From positions 71,928 to 135,927 of the forward strand of contig BPGO01000006.1 in NCBI GenBank assembly GCA_026003075.1: 64,000 nt of DNA, in the 5' to 3' direction. This DNA is from Fimbriimonadales bacterium (lineage in GTDB: Bacteria > Armatimonadota > Fimbriimonadia > Fimbriimonadales > GBS-DC). Below, one piece after another: positions 38,875-50,438 of the stretch. A model generated the notes under the pieces. It was not told where the DNA came from. It ran no database searches and was given only the letters and a program-made list of their open reading frames with translations. The first letter of the stretch is position 1. Each line of letters begins with the position of its first letter. The position numbers and the translations under genes were made by a program.

Positions 38875-40086
38875 CTACAGATTGAGATTCACGACAGAAT
38901 TCGAATCTCCTGCCGTTTCCGATTCAAAATGGTGCAAAATGCCATCGATATAAGTATACTCCACTCGCTGTGCCTGCAGGTTCCAGAGGATGATGTCGGC
39001 GCGTGCGCCCGGGCGTAGCGTGCCCAGCTCCCCCTCATAGCCCAGGGCGCGGGCAGGGTTCGCCGCGCAAAGCAACGAGGCGACCTCCAAACTCAATGCT
39101 GTGGCGCAGTGCTTGAGGCATGTGTCCATCGCGATGGTGCTACCTGCCAATCCGCCCGTTTCCACCATACGCGCTGCGTTCTGCTGCACTATCGCGCGAT
39201 GCCCCCATAGTTCGAAAGTGTAACCATCGGGCATGCCTACGCCCGTCGTGCCGTCGGAGACGCACAGGACGCGCTCGCTCCCCTTCGCTTTGACCAACAG
39301 CTGCGCTGTGGCAGGATGCGTATGGATGTTGTCCCAGATAATCTCGGCGGTCAGTTCCTCGTGGAGCATCACCGCGCCTGCCAGCCCGGGGTCGCGATGC
39401 TGAAACGGTCGCATGGCGTTGAAAGTGTGTGTGGCGTGGCGTGCGCCGTGTTCAATTGCGTGCAGGGTCTGCTCATAAGTAGCGTCGCTATGCCCGATGG
39501 AGACGATAATCCCCTGCTTTGTCAAATACTGGGTCAGTTCCAGCCCGCCTTCTAATTCGGGTGCGAGGGTGACGATGCGGAGCTCGCTCATCAACTCGCC
39601 CAGTTCGGTTTCGAGTTCGCGAATGCTCGGCGGTCGGATATATTCGGGCGGCTGCGCCCCTGCGCGTTTAGGGTTGATAAAGGGACCTTCCAGATGGCAT
39701 CCGAGCAGGCGTGCGCCTTCGGAACCGTGTTCGCGCACCTCACGAGCGGCGCGGAGGCAGTTGCGGATAGCGTCCCACGGCGCGGTAAGTGGCGTCGCAA
39801 GGAACGCGGTGACGCCATGCCGCGTGAGGCGTTGCGCAATAAACTGAATCGCCTCGGGGGTACCCTCCATCATGTCGCGCCCGAAACCGCCATGGATATG
39901 CAAGTCAATCATGCCGGGCAAGGCGATATAGGCACGCGCATCCACATCGGGGGGCTCCACACGCGCCAGCAGTTCGGAATCATAAGATTCCCACGCGACA
40001 ATCTGCCCTTTGTCTACTACCAGCGCGCGCTGCTCGTAGCGATGTCCGTCGGTAATCAGCGCGCTACAATAAATCCGAAACGCCAT
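38875..40086 (-). CDS. nagA: N-acetylglucosamine-6-phosphate deacetylase
   Basis: PGMIDLHIHGGFGRDMMEG; LLGCHLEGPFINPKRAGAQP; IGHSDATYEQ; ATHTFNAM. Confidence 0.95.
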   Translation of the reverse strand: MAFRIYCSALITDGHRYEQRALVVDKGQIVAWESYDSELLARVEPPDVDARAYIALPGMIDLHIHGGFGRDMMEGTPEAIQFIAQRLTRHGVTAFLATPLTAPWDAIRNCLRAAREVREHGSEGARLLGCHLEGPFINPKRAGAQPPEYIRPPSIRELETELGELMSELRIVTLAPELEGGLELTQYLTKQGIIVSIGHSDATYEQTLHAIEHGARHATHTFNAMRPFQHRDPGLAGAVMLHEELTAEIIWDNIHTHPATAQLLVKAKGSERVLCVSDGTTGVGMPDGYTFELWGHRAIVQQNAARMVETGGLAGSTIAMDTCLKHCATALSLEVASLLCAANPARALGYEGELGTLRPGARADIILWNLQAQRVEYTYIDGILHHFESETAGDSNSVVNLNL

Positions 40087-40115
40087 GCAGAGTTAAGTGT
40101 ACCCCATAGCGGGGC

Positions 40116-41486
40116 TTACTCCACTCGGAACCGCACCGCGCCAAACCGCACGATATCGCCCGCTTTGAGCGCCTGTCGCTGGACGCGCTGCTCGTTGACA
40201 TAGACGCCGTTCGTGCTGTTGAGATCGTACACGACCAGCACGCCGTTCTCCAGAGCGATTCGTGCATGATGACGGCTCACCGAGAGATCGGGCACCATCA
40301 GCCGATTGTCGGTTTCGCGCCCGATGGTCAGTCCGTCTGGGGGAATGGGGATTCGCTGTCCTGCGAGCGCGCCTTCCAATCCGACGAGCATGGTGGCTTG
40401 GGCAACCGCGGTGGCGACGCCTGGGGAAGCGTAAGAAGATGGCAGCGGTGGAGGGGTAGTAATCGGGGTACAGGCGCACGCGCCCGTGATGGGATCTTGC
40501 CGTTGCCCGCAGTAGGGGCACGCGCCCGGCGGCGTCGACAACGGCGACAGGGGTGAACGTACCACATCGCGCGGCGCACGCTGCGCTGCGCCCTCGCGCA
40601 GCTGGAACTGCATCTGAAAACTTCCAATTTGGAGCCGATCGCCATCGTTCAGCTCTATGGGCGCAGCAATCGGCTGCCCGTTGAGGAGCATCGGGGCGTG
40701 CGGAATCAGCGTATAGCCGCCACCCTCCATGCGGATCTCGGCGTGGCGCGGCGCGACCTGCGGATCGCCCCGCAGGGGCACATCCGCCAACTCGTCGCGC
40801 CCGATGTACGCACCATCCCGGTCGATGGGGTAGTCCTTGCCCTCGTTGCGCCCGTAAAGGACGCGCACCCATGCCGAGCGCGTGATGAGCTCCAGCAGTC
40901 CTATGAACAGCCCAATCCCTGCCCCGATGAGTACGAGTGCAACAGCGCGTGAGGGCGCGCCCGCTTCGCCTTCCGCCCGCAACGCAAACCCGAAAATCGA
41001 GCCAACCGTGAACGCGAGAAAGTCGAACAGTGCGCCGCCTAACGCCCCACCAATCGCCCCGCCAAGCAATCCGTTGCGCATCCGCTTCGGAGAACGCGCG
41101 ATAATCCCTTCCGACAAGCCAATCAACGCCCCAAACGCGCTCCAGCCGAGAATACGCCCAATAATCAAGCCAATCAGTGGAAGCCCGACGCCAAGCACAC
41201 TAAAGAGAATCTGCCCAACAGTCAGCCCAATCCAGCCACCCGGAATGCCCACCAGCGCGCCCAACGCGACGCCGCGCAGGATATGCTTCCCCGTGCCCAG
41301 CGACAGCCCCGTCGCTAAGCCAATCATCGCGCCGATGAACCCCCCCGAAACCGAACCAAACAGGGCGATATGCCCCCAATCGACCGAGCGACGAATGTCA
41401 TCGCTGATGAACGGCTCGTTCACAAACCACGCGAGCAAGCCGCCTATCGCACCGAACACCATTAAATAGAAGAGTTTGGAGACCAT
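40116..41486 (-). CDS. Membrane protein with glycine-rich TM repeats and two FHA domains
   Basis: YIGRDELADVPLRGDPQVAPRHAEI and TIGRETDNRLMVPDLSVSRHHARI...DLNSTNGVYVN. Confidence 0.9.
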   Translation of the reverse strand: MVSKLFYLMVFGAIGGLLAWFVNEPFISDDIRRSVDWGHIALFGSVSGGFIGAMIGLATGLSLGTGKHILRGVALGALVGIPGGWIGLTVGQILFSVLGVGLPLIGLIIGRILGWSAFGALIGLSEGIIARSPKRMRNGLLGGAIGGALGGALFDFLAFTVGSIFGFALRAEGEAGAPSRAVALVLIGAGIGLFIGLLELITRSAWVRVLYGRNEGKDYPIDRDGAYIGRDELADVPLRGDPQVAPRHAEIRMEGGGYTLIPHAPMLLNGQPIAAPIELNDGDRLQIGSFQMQFQLREGAAQRAPRDVVRSPLSPLSTPPGACPYCGQRQDPITGACACTPITTPPPLPSSYASPGVATAVAQATMLVGLEGALAGQRIPIPPDGLTIGRETDNRLMVPDLSVSRHHARIALENGVLVVYDLNSTNGVYVNEQRVQRQALKAGDIVRFGAVRFRVE

Positions 41487-41487
41487 C

Positions 41488-42726
41488 TCACTCTACGCGG
41501 AACAGGCTCGCGCCCAGTTGCACGGTGTCGCCCGGCTTGATGGGTGTCGGCGCACTGATACGCACCCCGTTCACATAGGTTCCGTTCGTACTGCCGAGGT
41601 CTTCAATCAGCACCTGGTCGCCCTGACGGACAATCTGCGCGTGGGTGCGACTGATGCCCATGTCGTTGACTAAGGCAATTGGGTGAACCGCCTCGCGCCC
41701 GATGGTTAGCAGGTCGGCAGTGATTGCAAAGGTTTGCCCTTCATAAGGACCTTGAATCGCAACGAGGCGCGTGGCTGGTTCCGCCGCGATGGTGCTCGTT
41801 GGGGGTGGAGTAGTCGCGGGGGGCACGCCTGCCGTCTCCAACGGCGGCAAATCGGGCTGCGGTGGTGCGGCAGGGGCAGCGGTGGGCGCGCTCGAGCCGC
41901 TGGTCGGTGCTTGAGGTAACTCCACGCCGAGCTTGCTCATCGCATCGCCTAACTGCTGCGGTTTCTGCGTCGCTAAGCGGATGAGGAAATAGATCACCCC
42001 CACTGCCAGCCCAAGCGCAATGATGAACATCACAATCGCACCGATACGGCTCCCCGTAGGCGTTTCTTTAGAGTGCGCCTCCGTGGCGGCGGCTTTCGGC
42101 TCCAGCGTGGCGACTGTCCCACTCAGTGTCAGTTCAATCACCGGCACGCGCAACTCGCGCTCGGCTTTCAAAGTCGTCTCCTGTGTGGCTTTCCCTTCGT
42201 CCCCGTACTGGGCAGTAATCTCTAATTTGCCGAGGGGTACGCGCTCGAAGATCAGGATCCCCTCCGCCGACGGCTCCAGAACACGCTTCTGCTCGGCGCC
42301 TGTCGAGTCTTTGAGAGTTACTAACGCGCTGGCGACGGGCTTATCCTGCGCACGCACATTCACTTGCACCCGAGCGACATGCGTCCAGCGGTCGCTTTTC
42401 AGTTCGGTCTTCTCCTTCAGCTCAGAGACTTTGAGCAGCGCCAAGTTGCCCGTTTTGGATTCGTAAATCCACAGCGTTTCGGCGTTCGGGGGAATTTTGA
42501 GGGTCACGCTGGCATCGTTAGTTTTTTGCGGAGCGTTGAGTGGGTTGCCCTTACTGTCTTCTGTCCACCACCATCGCTCGCCCTCTTGGGTGAATTGGAG
42601 CGTCGTTTCGCGGGGCTGAGCGGTGGTTTGTGTCTCAGCAGGTGGCTTGGCGGGCTTGGTCTCCGTCTGCCCCCAACCCAACCCTACAACCAACCCCAGG
42701 AGCGCGCTGATCAGAAAGGCTCGCAT
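41488..42726 (-). CDS. FHA domain-containing secreted/membrane protein
   Basis: Signal peptide MRAFLISALLGLVVGLGWGQ; TM; TIGREAVHPIALVNDMGISRTHAQI...DLGSTNGTYVNGVRI. Confidence 0.9.
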   Translation of the reverse strand: MRAFLISALLGLVVGLGWGQTETKPAKPPAETQTTAQPRETTLQFTQEGERWWWTEDSKGNPLNAPQKTNDASVTLKIPPNAETLWIYESKTGNLALLKVSELKEKTELKSDRWTHVARVQVNVRAQDKPVASALVTLKDSTGAEQKRVLEPSAEGILIFERVPLGKLEITAQYGDEGKATQETTLKAERELRVPVIELTLSGTVATLEPKAAATEAHSKETPTGSRIGAIVMFIIALGLAVGVIYFLIRLATQKPQQLGDAMSKLGVELPQAPTSGSSAPTAAPAAPPQPDLPPLETAGVPPATTPPPTSTIAAEPATRLVAIQGPYEGQTFAITADLLTIGREAVHPIALVNDMGISRTHAQIVRQGDQVLIEDLGSTNGTYVNGVRISAPTPIKPGDTVQLGASLFRVE

Positions 42727-42824
42727 AGGTGTTTGGATTCGCAAACGAGGCGGATGTTCCTGCTTTACGCCTACAGCACCCGAGGAAGCCTTCTCGGGCT
42801 TGCGGGAGGGCAATTCGCACCGGC

Positions 42825-44718
<1,894 letters not shown>

Positions 44719-44729
44719 CCCTGAGAAAT

Positions 44730-44816
44730 TGGTGCGGACGGGGAGACTCGAACTCCCACGCGCTTTCGCGCACTAGAACCTGAATCTAGCGTGTCTACCA
44801 ATTCCACCACGTCCGC
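44730..44816 (-). tRNA. tRNA-Leu(CAG)
   Basis: CTAGA-TTCAGGT-TCTAG anticodon arm, long variable arm, encoded CCA. Confidence 0.92.
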
Positions 44817-44827
44817 ATGCGCCATTT

Positions 44828-44858
44828 AATATACCCCAAAAAGCGCAGGATGTGTCAA
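44828..44858 (-). promoter_or_regulatory. sigma70-like promoter for tRNA-Leu/tRNA-Met (TTGACA, 19 bp, TATATT)
   Basis: Motif read on the minus strand. Confidence 0.6.
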
Positions 44859-45213
44859 GGGGGGCGGAGAGGGTTCGGAAACTTCCCATAGCGCCCCCAC
44901 CCACACCGTCCTCGACGCCAATCCACCCCATCCCTAACGCGACACGCACACCTGCAACCACCGCCCTGCATCCCCATACGGCGCCCCCAACGACAGCCCC
45001 CACACCCGACTGGTGCTGTCGTATCTGCGCCCCACGCAACCAGTGTGGAATTCTGTGGCTCCTCAAGTGTCCTCGACAGCGGGAAACATGCCTCCTACCT
45101 ACTGAAACCTTGATGAATCGCAGATGGGTTCGTCGGCGTTCTTGCTGACGAACCCATCGCTTGCCTGCGCTACACTGGGGGATTTTGCAAAACCCCTTCA
45201 GCCGTAGCGACTT

Positions 45214-45612
45214 TTACTGTCCTGCGCCGAAGTTGAATAGCACGGTTAAGAGGTCGCCATCATCGATGACGCCGTCCATATTCAGGTCGCCCCAGATGGA
45301 GTCGCTCTCGATGTCTATGGGACCGTCGCCTGCGATGTTGACCCGATGGACTTTGGGCAGTGCGCCGTTTGTGAGAATGACCGCCTCATACTCGCCTTCG
45401 GGCAGTCCGGTATCCAGCACCGCATAGTAGCCATCGGGCGCCTCTTCCACTTGCAGGGCGTGTTCTTCCACGATCGCTCCGCCCGGAATGCGGAACTGAA
45501 CCGTGATGGCGCCCTTAAGCAGCGTGCTGAAGTGGATATGGAATCGTGTGCGCCAGCGTAGCGCCCATGCCAGATCGGTAATCTCGCCATTACAACCGAC
45601 GACTGGGTTCAC
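45214..45612 (-). pseudogene. Dockerin-type C-terminal portion, probably 3' part of a frameshifted gene with 45590-46807
   Basis: GDLNMDGVIDDGDLLTVLFNFGAGQ; no signal peptide; overlaps the 3' end of the upstream ORF in another frame. Confidence 0.6.
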
Positions 45613-46807
45613 GAAGACCGACCCCGTTGACGACCGTGAACTTGATGGCGCGGCAGTTGCACACGAGCTCGCCGTTGGCGCAGTTGTTGCACGCGGCGTG
45701 CCCCGACCACTGGAAGTCCGTCTGCCCTGGGCGGATACTGGCGCTGTCGATTTCGGTAATCATCAGCCAATACTTTTGCCCTGCGACTTGCTGGAAGTAG
45801 GGGGCGGGTAGGCGTGCGCTGAAATGCCAGACGCGCCGTCCCTCGCAGTCTACGCCCACTACCTTGGCGTGAGGAATCACACAGGCGCTAAACAGGGGCA
45901 GACCATAGGGTGGTCGGCAGTTCGGGTCTTGCGGGTAGAACGCAATCTGGAAGGGACGGAAGCGCTGGGACGGGTGGCTCAGCGTGCCCCACCATTCCAC
46001 CGTGTTCACCGCCCCTGTGTAGGTCGCGATGAAGTCGTCCGTGGCTTGCGCTACAAGGAAGTTTGTCGGCGTTGCAGGCGCACAATCGATGACCGCCGAA
46101 GGCGTGGAGGGCAGACACTTGTTCCACGGCTGCTCGTTGTCCAGCGTGCAGCTCGGGCACAACCCTCGCAGCGTGGCGGAGTAGAGGACTCCGCTAACCC
46201 CACAGCCGAGATCGCGCGCATAGACATACAAGTAGTTCGCGCCCGCGTTGAGAAGAGACGCTGGTACCGCGACCGTAATTGTCGTCTGCGCGGTGTATCC
46301 GCCGCCGCTAATCGGCAGCGCAACCCCGTTAATATAGACGCCTGCAGGGTTGGGACCGTTCGAGGGGTCGCCTAATCGGTCGTCCACAGCCCAGTGGAAG
46401 GTAAGCGTCGCCGTTCCTTCGATCGGGCGACAGGGCAGCTCGAACCGCTGGGCGAACAGAATCGAACGCGCCAAGCGACTCTGATTAACGGCGATCCACT
46501 GTGCTTGCGGGTCAGCGGGCAGCGAGGCGATCCACGGCGAGACGTTTCCTGTGAGGACTGTCGCAGGCGCGCCGCCCTGCGCCGCAGCAAAATCGGCTGG
46601 GCTAAAAGGCGAATTCTTCAGCGGTTGTTCGCAGGCTGTTGACGCGATGAAAGTCACGCCTGGTCCGCTGCGCACAGTCACGCTGAACGGATTCGCAAAC
46701 ATCGGGGTCAGGCTCGCTGCTGAAAGGGCAGCAAGCGTCATCACGCTTCGTAACGCAAGGCGAACCGTTGCTCGCCAATCGTACCGAGATGTATGGAACC
46801 TACGCAT
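45590..46807 (-). CDS. Secreted hypothetical protein (5' part of probable dockerin-terminated protein)
   Basis: Signal-like N-terminus, GGAGGAACAAC upstream of ATG. Confidence 0.7.
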   Translation of the reverse strand: MRRFHTSRYDWRATVRLALRSVMTLAALSAASLTPMFANPFSVTVRSGPGVTFIASTACEQPLKNSPFSPADFAAAQGGAPATVLTGNVSPWIASLPADPQAQWIAVNQSRLARSILFAQRFELPCRPIEGTATLTFHWAVDDRLGDPSNGPNPAGVYINGVALPISGGGYTAQTTITVAVPASLLNAGANYLYVYARDLGCGVSGVLYSATLRGLCPSCTLDNEQPWNKCLPSTPSAVIDCAPATPTNFLVAQATDDFIATYTGAVNTVEWWGTLSHPSQRFRPFQIAFYPQDPNCRPPYGLPLFSACVIPHAKVVGVDCEGRRVWHFSARLPAPYFQQVAGQKYWLMITEIDSASIRPGQTDFQWSGHAACNNCANGELVCNCRAIKFTVVNGVGLREPSRRL

Positions 46808-47115
46808 CGTTGTTGTTCCTCCGCCCTAATTAATGAACGGCTTCTGAAAAAACACTGAAAAAAAACCGTTGTCGTGTTCAACACGAGTGTTTTTTCACTG
46901 TGAGGCGGTTCGGGAAAAGTCTCTGAGAGGCTGTTTAATCAACATTAACTCAATGTCAAAAGATAGATGCCACAGAAGGTGTACGAAAGCGCCCGCATCC
47001 CTGCCCCTCTCCCACCGCGTGGGAGTGGGATGCGATTTAGGGTGTTTTCACTATGTCCGTATTTGGGGAGGGCTCCCTGCCTCCGATTTTTTTTTCGAAC
47101 ACCCTCCCGAAACCC

Positions 47116-47145
47116 TTGACACGAAAGCCGTTTTTAGGGTATCAT
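47116..47145 (+). promoter_or_regulatory. sigma70-like promoter of tRNA-Glu (TTGACA, 18 bp, TATCAT)
   Basis: Direct motif read. Confidence 0.7.
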
Positions 47146-47159
47146 AGTCTCCGCAAGGT

Positions 47160-47236
47160 GGCCCCATGGTCTAGTGGTCTAGGACGCCAGGTTCTCATCC
47201 TGGAGGACGGGGGTTCGAATCCCCCTGGGGTCACCA
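47160..47236 (+). tRNA. tRNA-Glu(CTC)
   Basis: GGCCCCA acceptor, CCAGG-TTCTCAT-CCTGG anticodon arm, TTCGAAT loop, encoded CCA. Confidence 0.92.
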
Positions 47237-47305
47237 AAGAATTCCTCCTCTCGGAAAAATTCCCGAATTTCCCCCCGAATTTGCCTTAAAAACCCCCTTA
47301 ACCCC

Positions 47306-47335
47306 TTGACAAATGCGCCCTCGATGTGATATAAT
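47306..47335 (+). promoter_or_regulatory. Consensus sigma70-type promoter (TTGACA, 18 bp, TATAAT)
   Basis: Exact consensus hexamers. Confidence 0.8.
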
Positions 47336-47341
47336 ATAGAT

Positions 47342-47660
47342 GCTGTTGGGGAAACCCGATGGCGTGACCCGAGTGCAGCGGGAGAGTCCCTGCTGTCGGG
47401 AGCCTCGCGAAGTCTTTGCGAGCCAAGCCGCGTAAGCGGCATGAGAAGCGGACGGCGAGGAGTAATGCGGTTGCCTGCGCCCCAGCAAAGGCCACTGCAA
47501 GCGGCAGATAGGAACGCTCGGAACGCTATCGCCCACTCGAGAAGTGATAGGACGCCTTCGGATCGGCGGCAACGTCGGTTAAGGCTCCGAAAGCTTCGAA
47601 GCGGCGATTGACGGGAAGACGGCTCCGAAAAGGGCGCTCCCCAAGCGCTCGGGTTTTCTT
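47342..47660 (+). ncRNA. Candidate ~310-nt structured RNA (leader or stand-alone), family unassigned
   Basis: Consensus promoter, at least six clear hairpins (e.g. TTGGG-GAAA-CCCGA, CAGCGGG-AGAGT-CCCTGCTG, GCCGC-GTAA-GCGGC, CTATC..CACT-CGAGA-AGTG.ATAG), no plausible ORF, 3' intrinsic terminator. Confidence 0.65.
47627..47658 (+). terminator. Intrinsic terminator GAAAAGGGCGCT-cccca-AGCGCTCgggTTTTC
   Basis: Stem plus T-tract. Confidence 0.75.
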
Positions 47661-47697
47661 ATTTTTGCCCTCCGATATGGAATAACCCCTATCGACA

Positions 47698-49431
47698 ATG
47701 GGGTACGGAGGCGCAACGGGCTTTGTGGGCATCGCCGATCTGTTTCTCCAACTGGGGCTAATCACGGAAGACCAACTCCATGAAGCGCTCCAGAAGCAAC
47801 ATGAAGGCGTGCCCATCCCCCTGGAACATTTGCTGGTACAACTTGGGCACATCACCGAAAAGGATCGCGTGCGCGTGATGGGGCACCACTGGGGCGTACC
47901 GTTCGTAGACCTCGTCGAAACCCCACCCGACCCACAACTGGCGACCTTGCTCTCCCCCGAAATCGCCAAGCGTTATCGTGCCGTGCCCGTTGCGAAAGAG
48001 AACGGTAAACTCATCGTCGCGCTGGCGGACCCGCTGGACATTTTCGCCATCGATGAAATCCGCCAACACACCAAGCACGAGATTGAAGCCGTTATTGCCA
48101 CCGAGGAAGACATCCAAAACGCGCTCAAAAAACTCTATCGCGACGACACCGCCGTCTCGGACACCGTCAAGGAATTGATGCGCGACCTGGGCGAGAGCGA
48201 AATGCTCGTCCACGAGGGGGCGGAAGAGGAACTCTCTGCCGAAGAGTTGCGCGAAATCGCCGACGACGCCCCCGTCGTGCGTCTGGCGAACATGATTATC
48301 ACGCAAGCCATCACCGACGGCGCAAGCGATATCCACATCGAACCCACGCGCGATTGCCTGAAGGTGCGCTATCGGATTGACGGCGTGATGATCGACTCGA
48401 TGGTATTGCCCAAGCGCGTGCAGGCATCGCTCACCTCGCGCTTCAAGATTTTGGCGGATATGGACATCACCGAGAAGCGAGTGCCCCAGGACAACCGCAT
48501 TAGCGCGACCATCGACGGGCGCGAGTACGACTTCCGCGTGTCGACTTTACCCTGCATCTACGGCGAGAAAATCGTGATGCGCGTGCTGGACAAGTCCAGT
48601 GTGCGCGTCGGCTTAGAAAAACTCGGTTTCCTGCCCGACACGCTTACCAAGCTGGAAGAGGTGATCAGCCGTTCCTACGGGATTATTCTCGTCACGGGAC
48701 CGACGGGGTCGGGTAAATCCACCACACTCTACTCGATTCTTTCGAAGTTGAACACGGGGCTGGTGAACATCATCACGGCGGAAGACCCAGTGGAATACGA
48801 GTTGCCGGGCATCAATCAGGTGCAGGTGAACCCGAAAGCAGGGTTGACCTTTGCCAGCGCGTTGCGGGCGATGTTGCGTCAAGACCCCGACATTATTATG
48901 GTGGGCGAGATGCGCGACCGCGAGACCGCCACCATCGCGATTGAGGCAGCGCTCACGGGGCACCTGGTTTTATCCACCCTGCACACGAACGATTCATCAA
49001 GTGCGCCGCCCCGTCTCACTGAGATGGGGGTGGAGCCGTTTATGATTGCCTCGTCGCTGATCGCCGTGCTGGCGCAGCGGCTTGTGCGCACACTCTGCCC
49101 GCGCTGTAAGGAGCCTTATCAACCCACCGAATCGGAGTTCACCCGCTACGGGTTTACGCCCCCACCGAATCGGCACGACTTAATCCTCTATCGTGCTAAA
49201 GGTTGTGAAAACTGCAAAAACACAGGCTACAAAGGGCGCACAGGGATCCACGAACTGCTGGTGATGTCGGACCCGATACGCGATTTGATTCTCAAACACG
49301 CCGCCGCTTATGCTATTCAGAAAGTGGCGGTGGAACATGGTATGCGCCTACTCAAGGAAGACGCCCTCGAAAAAGTGCTGCTCGGACGCACGAGTATCGA
49401 GGAGATTGTGCGCGTCATCTACAGCGGATAG
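47698..49431 (+). CDS. pilB: Type IV pilus assembly / type II secretion ATPase (PilB/GspE)
   Basis: N-terminal GspE domain; GPTGSGKSTTLYSIL Walker A; Asp/His boxes; CPRCKEPY...CENCKNTGYKGRTGIHELL. Confidence 0.95.
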   Translation: MGYGGATGFVGIADLFLQLGLITEDQLHEALQKQHEGVPIPLEHLLVQLGHITEKDRVRVMGHHWGVPFVDLVETPPDPQLATLLSPEIAKRYRAVPVAKENGKLIVALADPLDIFAIDEIRQHTKHEIEAVIATEEDIQNALKKLYRDDTAVSDTVKELMRDLGESEMLVHEGAEEELSAEELREIADDAPVVRLANMIITQAITDGASDIHIEPTRDCLKVRYRIDGVMIDSMVLPKRVQASLTSRFKILADMDITEKRVPQDNRISATIDGREYDFRVSTLPCIYGEKIVMRVLDKSSVRVGLEKLGFLPDTLTKLEEVISRSYGIILVTGPTGSGKSTTLYSILSKLNTGLVNIITAEDPVEYELPGINQVQVNPKAGLTFASALRAMLRQDPDIIMVGEMRDRETATIAIEAALTGHLVLSTLHTNDSSSAPPRLTEMGVEPFMIASSLIAVLAQRLVRTLCPRCKEPYQPTESEFTRYGFTPPPNRHDLILYRAKGCENCKNTGYKGRTGIHELLVMSDPIRDLILKHAAAYAIQKVAVEHGMRLLKEDALEKVLLGRTSIEEIVRVIYSG

Positions 49432-49440
49432 GAGGCTATT

Positions 49441-50292
49441 ATGGTTACTCAAACGCAATCGATTGTCCAGAAAGTCAAAGAACTCGCGGTGTTGCCGCAG
49501 GTGGTGCACCAAATTATCCACCTGACCAGCAACCCCAACGCGAATGTGCGGGACTTAGAACGGCTCATTAGCATCGATCAGGGCATGTCGACGCGCGTGT
49601 TGAACACTGTCAACTCGGCGTACTATGGCTTCTCGCGTAAGATTGCGTCGGTGAAGGATGCGGTGGTCTTGCTGGGGTTCAAGGCGGTTCGCAATCTGGC
49701 GATGACCGTGAGCGTGTTCGACATGTTTGTGGGCAAGACCGACCGCCAGAACCTGCGTCGGGGCAAGTGGTGGCGCCACTCGATTGACACGGCGCTCTGT
49801 GCGCGGTTAATCGCCTCACAGGTGGATGGCGTTTCCGCCGACGAGGCGTACACGGCGGGGCTGCTGCACGACATCGGTAAGCCGCTTTTGGATCGCTACG
49901 GCGGAACGCCCTACGAGCAGGTGGAAGAGTGGATGCAACAGGGCATGCCAGAGCTGGAAGCAGAGCGCCGTGTTTTTGGCTGCGACCATACAGAGGTGGG
50001 GCGCGCCGTGAGTCTGCATTGGGGGTTCCCTGAAAAGTTGGTGGAAGCCATCGGCGAGCATCACGCCGATTCTCCGGGCGCTTGGAACGATACCGGGCTG
50101 ATTGGTGTGGTGATTCTGGCAAACCACATAGCGCACATTCTCCGCCAGCCCGACACCCCCGATGACTGGTGGTTCTATCTCCCGAACTGGCTCACCGAAA
50201 CGCTGCATCTAAACCCCCAGCGGTTGCAATCGCTTTATTTGGGCTGCGAAGCCGAGATTCAATCTTCGCCGATGGCGGCGTTAGGGCGCTAA
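49441..50292 (+). CDS. HDOD domain protein
   Basis: LPQVVHQIIHLTSNPNANVRDLERLISIDQGMSTRVLNTVNSAYYGFSRKI...AVVLLGFKAVRNL; HDIGKPLLDRY. Confidence 0.9.
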   Translation: MVTQTQSIVQKVKELAVLPQVVHQIIHLTSNPNANVRDLERLISIDQGMSTRVLNTVNSAYYGFSRKIASVKDAVVLLGFKAVRNLAMTVSVFDMFVGKTDRQNLRRGKWWRHSIDTALCARLIASQVDGVSADEAYTAGLLHDIGKPLLDRYGGTPYEQVEEWMQQGMPELEAERRVFGCDHTEVGRAVSLHWGFPEKLVEAIGEHHADSPGAWNDTGLIGVVILANHIAHILRQPDTPDDWWFYLPNWLTETLHLNPQRLQSLYLGCEAEIQSSPMAALGR

Positions 50293-50438
50293 CTCAAAAT
50301 CCTCCTCTCCTGCACACAGGGGAGGGGGGGACTTTACACGCTCATCTCCGAAAGCTCAAAATAGATGCGAAACCCCGTATCCTTACAATACCTGCGCCTC
50401 GTATTTTGTGGCATAACTCGTAAGGCAGGTGGCACGCC

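Noticed and set aside
44773-45148. ORFs 44773-45066 (-) and 44852-45148 (+)
   Set aside because: Pro/Thr low-complexity translations overlapping the tRNA-Leu and its promoter; no RBS or homology.
47179-47572. Minus ORFs 47179-47442 and 47231-47572
   Set aside because: Cover tRNA-Glu and the structured RNA; GDPRGIRTPVLQDENLAS is a tRNA antisense translation.
47342-47660. RNase P, tmRNA, SRP or 6S RNA assignment for the structured segment
   Set aside because: Lacks GAGGAAAGTCC/ACAGAA (RNase P), GGTTCGA...CCA end (tmRNA), GGTCAGGTCCGGAAGGAAGCAGC (SRP), and complementary ends (6S).
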